From: JBMNIZ01 sp050951405
Lineage (GTDB): Bacteria > Bacillota > DULZ01
Direction of reading: 5' to 3'
Assembly (NCBI GenBank): GCA_050951405.1
Contig: JBMNIZ010000007.1
Coordinates: 1-64,000, forward strand
Length of the DNA: 64,000 nucleotides
Numbering within the stretch: the first letter of the stretch is position 1; each line of letters begins with the position of its first letter. Below, piece by piece: positions 61,567 to 64,000 of the stretch. The position numbers and the translations under genes were made by a program. Below the pieces are notes generated by a model, which saw only the letters and a program-made list of their open reading frames with translations, did not search any database and was not told the origin of the DNA.

Positions 61567-63179
61567 TTGGGCTCGGTTGCCTATTTTTGTATGGAATACG
61601 GTCTCCATGAGGAACTTCCCATTTACGCCGGAGGACTGGGTATTTTAGCCGGTGATTATCTAAAAGAAGCAAAAGAGGAACAAGCGCCGGTGGTAGGTAT
61701 TGGCATCCTCTGGCGGCAGGACTATACCAAGCAGTTGATCGGCGAAGGGGGATGGCCCAAGGATTATTATCCCGTCTACGATTATGATTTCGTCAAAGAC
61801 ACCGGCATCAGGGTCAAGGTCAGAATTAGAGGGATGGAGGTCATTTGCAAAGTCCACCTGGTGGATCAATATGACAATGCTCCTTTGTATCTGCTGGATG
61901 CGGGTTTTCCCGACAGCGAGCACGGTTGGATGACGGCAAAATTATACGGGGGCTCGGCCCAGGACCGGATCGCTCAGGAAATCATTCTGGGCATTGGCGG
62001 AGTTAAAGCCCTCCGGGCCTTAAACATACCGGTGGACTGCTATCATTTTAATGAGGGACACGCCGCCCTGGCGGGGCTGGAATTAATCAGGCAAAAAATG
62101 CAAGCGGGATTGAGTTTTGACGAAGCCTGGGGAAAACCCGCCGGGAAGTGGTCTTCACCACCCATACCCCGGTGGCGGCAGGCAATGAGGAACACCCCTT
62201 GGGGCTTCTTTACCATATGGAAGCAAATAACGGGTTAAGTTACGAAGAAATGCGGAGAATTGGAGGAGATCCCTTTAACATGACGGTGGCCGCTTTGCGC
62301 CTGTCGGCCAGGGCCAACGCCGTTTCCCAGTTACACCAGAAAACCGCCAGGGAAATGTGGCAGGGGCGTGGAGGGTGCCGCGCCCATTATTGCCATTACC
62401 AACGGTGTCCACCAGGCCACCTGGCAGGATCAGCGGATCAGGGAAGTCTGGGAGCAGGGGGAGGGGATCTGTGGGAAGCCCATCAGGTGTTGAAGAAAGA
62501 ACTGATGGATTTTATCCGCAAAGAAACCGGATACCAATTAAGAGACGATGTTCTGACAATAGGCTTTGCCCGCCGGGCGGCTCCTTACAAGCGCAGTGAA
62601 TTGATCTTTCGTGATATGGACTCTATTCGCTATTTGCTGAAAAGAAGGAAAGTCCAGTTGGTTTTCTCTGGAAAAGCTCATCCTGATGATTATGAGGGGA
62701 AAAAGATCATTCAGGAACTGGTAAAAATGGACCGAAGCTACGGGGACGGAGTGGTCTTTCTAGAAAACTACGATATGGAGACAGCCCGCTACCTGGTCCG
62801 GGGTTCCGATGTGTGGCTGAACAATCCCCGGCGGCCCCTGGAGGCTAGCGGCACTTCCGGGATGAAGGCGGCCATGAATGGTGTCCTTAATGTGAGTGTA
62901 GTAGATGGCTGGGTGGCGGAAGGGCCGGAACACGGGATCAGCGGCTGGCTTTTAGATGAAGTTCTGAAAAACGAATTGCCCCATGAGGATCAGGATGCTT
63001 ATGACCTGAGGGCCCTTTTTCAGGTACTTAACAGTGAGATTATCCCCATTTATTACCAAGATCAATCCAGGTGGGAAGAGATGATGAGGGCCAGTATTGA
63101 AATGGCCCAGGATAAATTTACCACCCGGCGCATGTTCCAGCAGTATTGGCAGCAAATGTATGAAAGTTTAAGGAAATAG
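61567..63179 (+). pseudogene. glgP: Alpha-glucan (glycogen) phosphorylase, GT35, frameshifted
   Basis: The sequence encodes a short bacterial phosphorylase. VAYFCMEYGLHEELPIYAGG, HFNEGHAALAGLELI, TTHTPVAAGNEEHP and RAAPYKRSELIF are present, as is the PLP-lysine region SGTSGMKAAMNGVLNVSVVD. It releases glucose-1-phosphate from glucans. Three frame changes are needed: near 62134 (one A missing), near 62366 (one extra base) and near 62468 (one G missing). The middle TNGVHQATWQDQRIREVW lies in a third frame. The N-terminal domain of about 100 residues found in the longer TIGR02094 forms is absent. The TTG at 61567 has an AAAGGAGG site. Confidence 0.85.
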
Positions 63180-63252
63180 ATCTGAATTACCAGGCCCATA
63201 GGCCCCTGGTGGTTTAAGAGATAATAATAAAAAAAGTAAAGGAGAGATAATT

Positions 63253-63507
63253 TTGCAAATCAGTTCTTGGGACGAGTGGCTGGATACTTTGCGAATGGCT
63301 CTGGATAAGGCAGAGAAAATGAAAATGCCAAAAAAAATTATCACCAAATCAGCAACGGAATTGGGCGATGTGCTTTTAGAAAATGTTGATCCTGAAGTCC
63401 CCGAAAACATGCTCTTAAAGAAAATGTGGCAGGTGGCCGATGATCAGGAAAGACAATCCATTGCCAATGTGATGATCAAATTGGTCCGGGAACGCCCTGC
63501 CCACTAA
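63253..63507 (+). CDS. DUF3243 family protein (YmfJ-like)
   Basis: An 84-residue soluble helical protein. SSWDEWLDTLRMALDKAEKM, TELGDVLLENVDPEVPENML and LLKKMWQVADDQERQSIANV are the DUF3243 pattern. Its function is unknown. The TTG start follows GGAGAG. Confidence 0.8.
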   Translation: MQISSWDEWLDTLRMALDKAEKMKMPKKIITKSATELGDVLLENVDPEVPENMLLKKMWQVADDQERQSIANVMIKLVRERPAH

Positions 63508-63536
63508 GTCCATCAAGGGTAAGCAATTCTAGGAAC

Positions 63537-63570
63537 TAAAAGGCCCGAAGCTTATTGCTCCGGGCCTTTT
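63537..63570 (+). terminator. Terminator after the DUF3243 gene
   Basis: AGGCCCG / CGGGCCT form a 7-bp stem followed by TTTT, about 30 bases after the stop. Confidence 0.8.
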
Positions 63571-63614
63571 AACGGGGGCTGATCGTCCCGGCTATTTTCT
63601 TTGACCCAATCCCG

Positions 63615-63704
63615 TTAAGGATCAATAGAGAATATCAAGAGAATCAGAATCAAGAAGATGGCGAAGGCAAACCTGCCTCCAAGCAAACCAAATCCTGCTC
63701 CCAC
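63615..63704 (-). CDS. Membrane micropeptide C (YjcZ-like)
   Basis: Twenty-nine residues from a GTG at 63704 behind an AAGGGGGG site: GAGFGLLGGRFAFAIFLILI, then a hydrophobic end in FSIDP. It lacks its own copy of the upstream motif and may be co-transcribed with micropeptide D. Confidence 0.7.
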   Translation of the reverse strand: MGAGFGLLGGRFAFAIFLILILLIFSIDP

Positions 63705-63787
63705 AGTTTGGCCCCCCCTTCTAAAAGTTACTAAGGTTAAGTCTGATGTTTTGTTTCATGTGTGAAATATTAGGGATCAACAAATAG

Positions 63788-63859
63788 TCACAGAATTAAG
63801 ATTATGAAAATGAAAAAGAACCAGCTACCACCCCAGAATCCGCCGACGCCTTTTCCCAT
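63788..63859 (-). CDS. Membrane micropeptide D, ended early by TGA
   Basis: MGKGVGGFWGGSWFFFIFII and three more residues, then TGA at 63788-63790. The same frame continues LFVDP to TAA at 63770, matching the FSIDP end of paralogues A-C. This is either a nonsense change or recoding. GGAGG precedes the ATG. Confidence 0.6.
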   Translation of the reverse strand: MGKGVGGFWGGSWFFFIFIILIL

Positions 63860-63888
63860 CAACAATGCCTCCTTTCCCACTGATCTAG

Positions 63889-63922
63889 TAACATATTATG
63901 GAATTAGGGGAAAAAATGTTAC
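63889..63922 (-). promoter_or_regulatory. Shared upstream motif of micropeptide D
   Basis: On the minus strand GTAAC, 17 bases, then CATAATATGTTA, as upstream of A and B. The remaining bases to 64000 show nothing else. Confidence 0.5.
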
Positions 63923-64000
63923 CGGGATGGAAAATGAACCAAAGGAAACTTCTTTCCTTTCCGGGCATAATATTTAAAGGTCAGCTGGCCTTTTCCCGGG

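Overview
The window reads as a replication-origin-proximal segment of a spore-forming, probably anaerobic, low-to-mid G+C Firmicute of the class Clostridia. The evidence is gene content and order. The yidD-rnpA-rpmH / dnaA-dnaN-recF-remB-gyrB-gyrA block is flanked on the other side by parAB, rsmG, mnmG, mnmE, jag and yidC. Sporulation-type genes (yyaC, a GerM-domain lipoprotein, sigI/rsgI, YjcZ-like micropeptides), a large-type SRP RNA and a T-box in front of serS point the same way. The cell can decode UGA as selenocysteine: selA, selB and a tRNA-Sec are all present, although selD is not in this window. I did not assign a genus.

Layout. 0.3-3.3 kb (minus strand): recR, ybaB, a heavily frameshifted dnaX, SRP RNA and tRNA-Ser(GGA). 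3.5-8.6 kb (minus): pyridoxal/pyridoxamine kinase, a radical SAM enzyme, two small membrane proteins, a slipin and its usual partner, a membrane NfeD/ClpP-class protease. 9-11 kb (plus): an orphan histidine kinase and a decayed MazEF-type toxin-antitoxin pair. 11.3-12.4 kb (minus): tadA and five tRNA genes, three Ser and two Arg; with tRNA-Ser(GGA) they give all four Ser anticodon classes. 12.5-16.6 kb (minus): an aromatic acid exporter-like protein, selB and selA. 16.8-22.4 kb (minus): a complete branched-chain amino acid ABC transporter (livKHMGF) with a CBS-ACT protein, behind a consensus promoter. 22.4-30.7 kb: M24 peptidase, GerM lipoprotein, YkvI-like carrier, yyaC, a bactofilin/M23 pair, DUF554 protein, cysteine desulfurase and a small conserved protein. 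30.7-39.4 kb (minus): two parS sites, parB, parA, a 0.55-kb tract of palindromic repeats, then rsmG-mnmG-mnmE-jag-yidC-yidD-rnpA-rpmH.

39.4-42.6 kb is the origin. DnaA boxes lie between rpmH and dnaA, where they are split by an IS30-family element with a 12-bp flanking repeat. A second cluster of boxes followed by DnaA-trio triplets and an AT-rich stretch lies between dnaA and dnaN. 42.6-53 kb (plus): dnaN, recF, remB, gyrB, gyrA, a PdxT-like protein that has lost its catalytic residues, a T-box, serS, tRNA-Sec and a fumarylacetoacetase-family enzyme. After a second block of the palindromic repeats, 53.5-64 kb holds accessory genes. These are a secreted protein with exact 80-residue Gly-Tyr-rich tandem repeats, a double-LysM protein, a DUF2680 protein, sigI/rsgI with an atypical RsgI, a ferritin-like protein, a GH26-like glycosidase, a type-4 uracil-DNA glycosylase and a frameshifted glucan phosphorylase. 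A dispersed family of four ~30-residue membrane micropeptides and a DUF3243 protein complete the region.

Single-base indels break dnaX, mazF, the IS30 transposase and glgP while leaving their residues recognisable in alternating frames. Consensus errors in the assembly are the simplest reading for dnaX, which is essential. The features most worth following up are the micropeptide family with its shared upstream motif, the 80-residue repeat protein, the IS insertion inside the origin, the catalytically dead PdxT and the covarying palindromic repeats.
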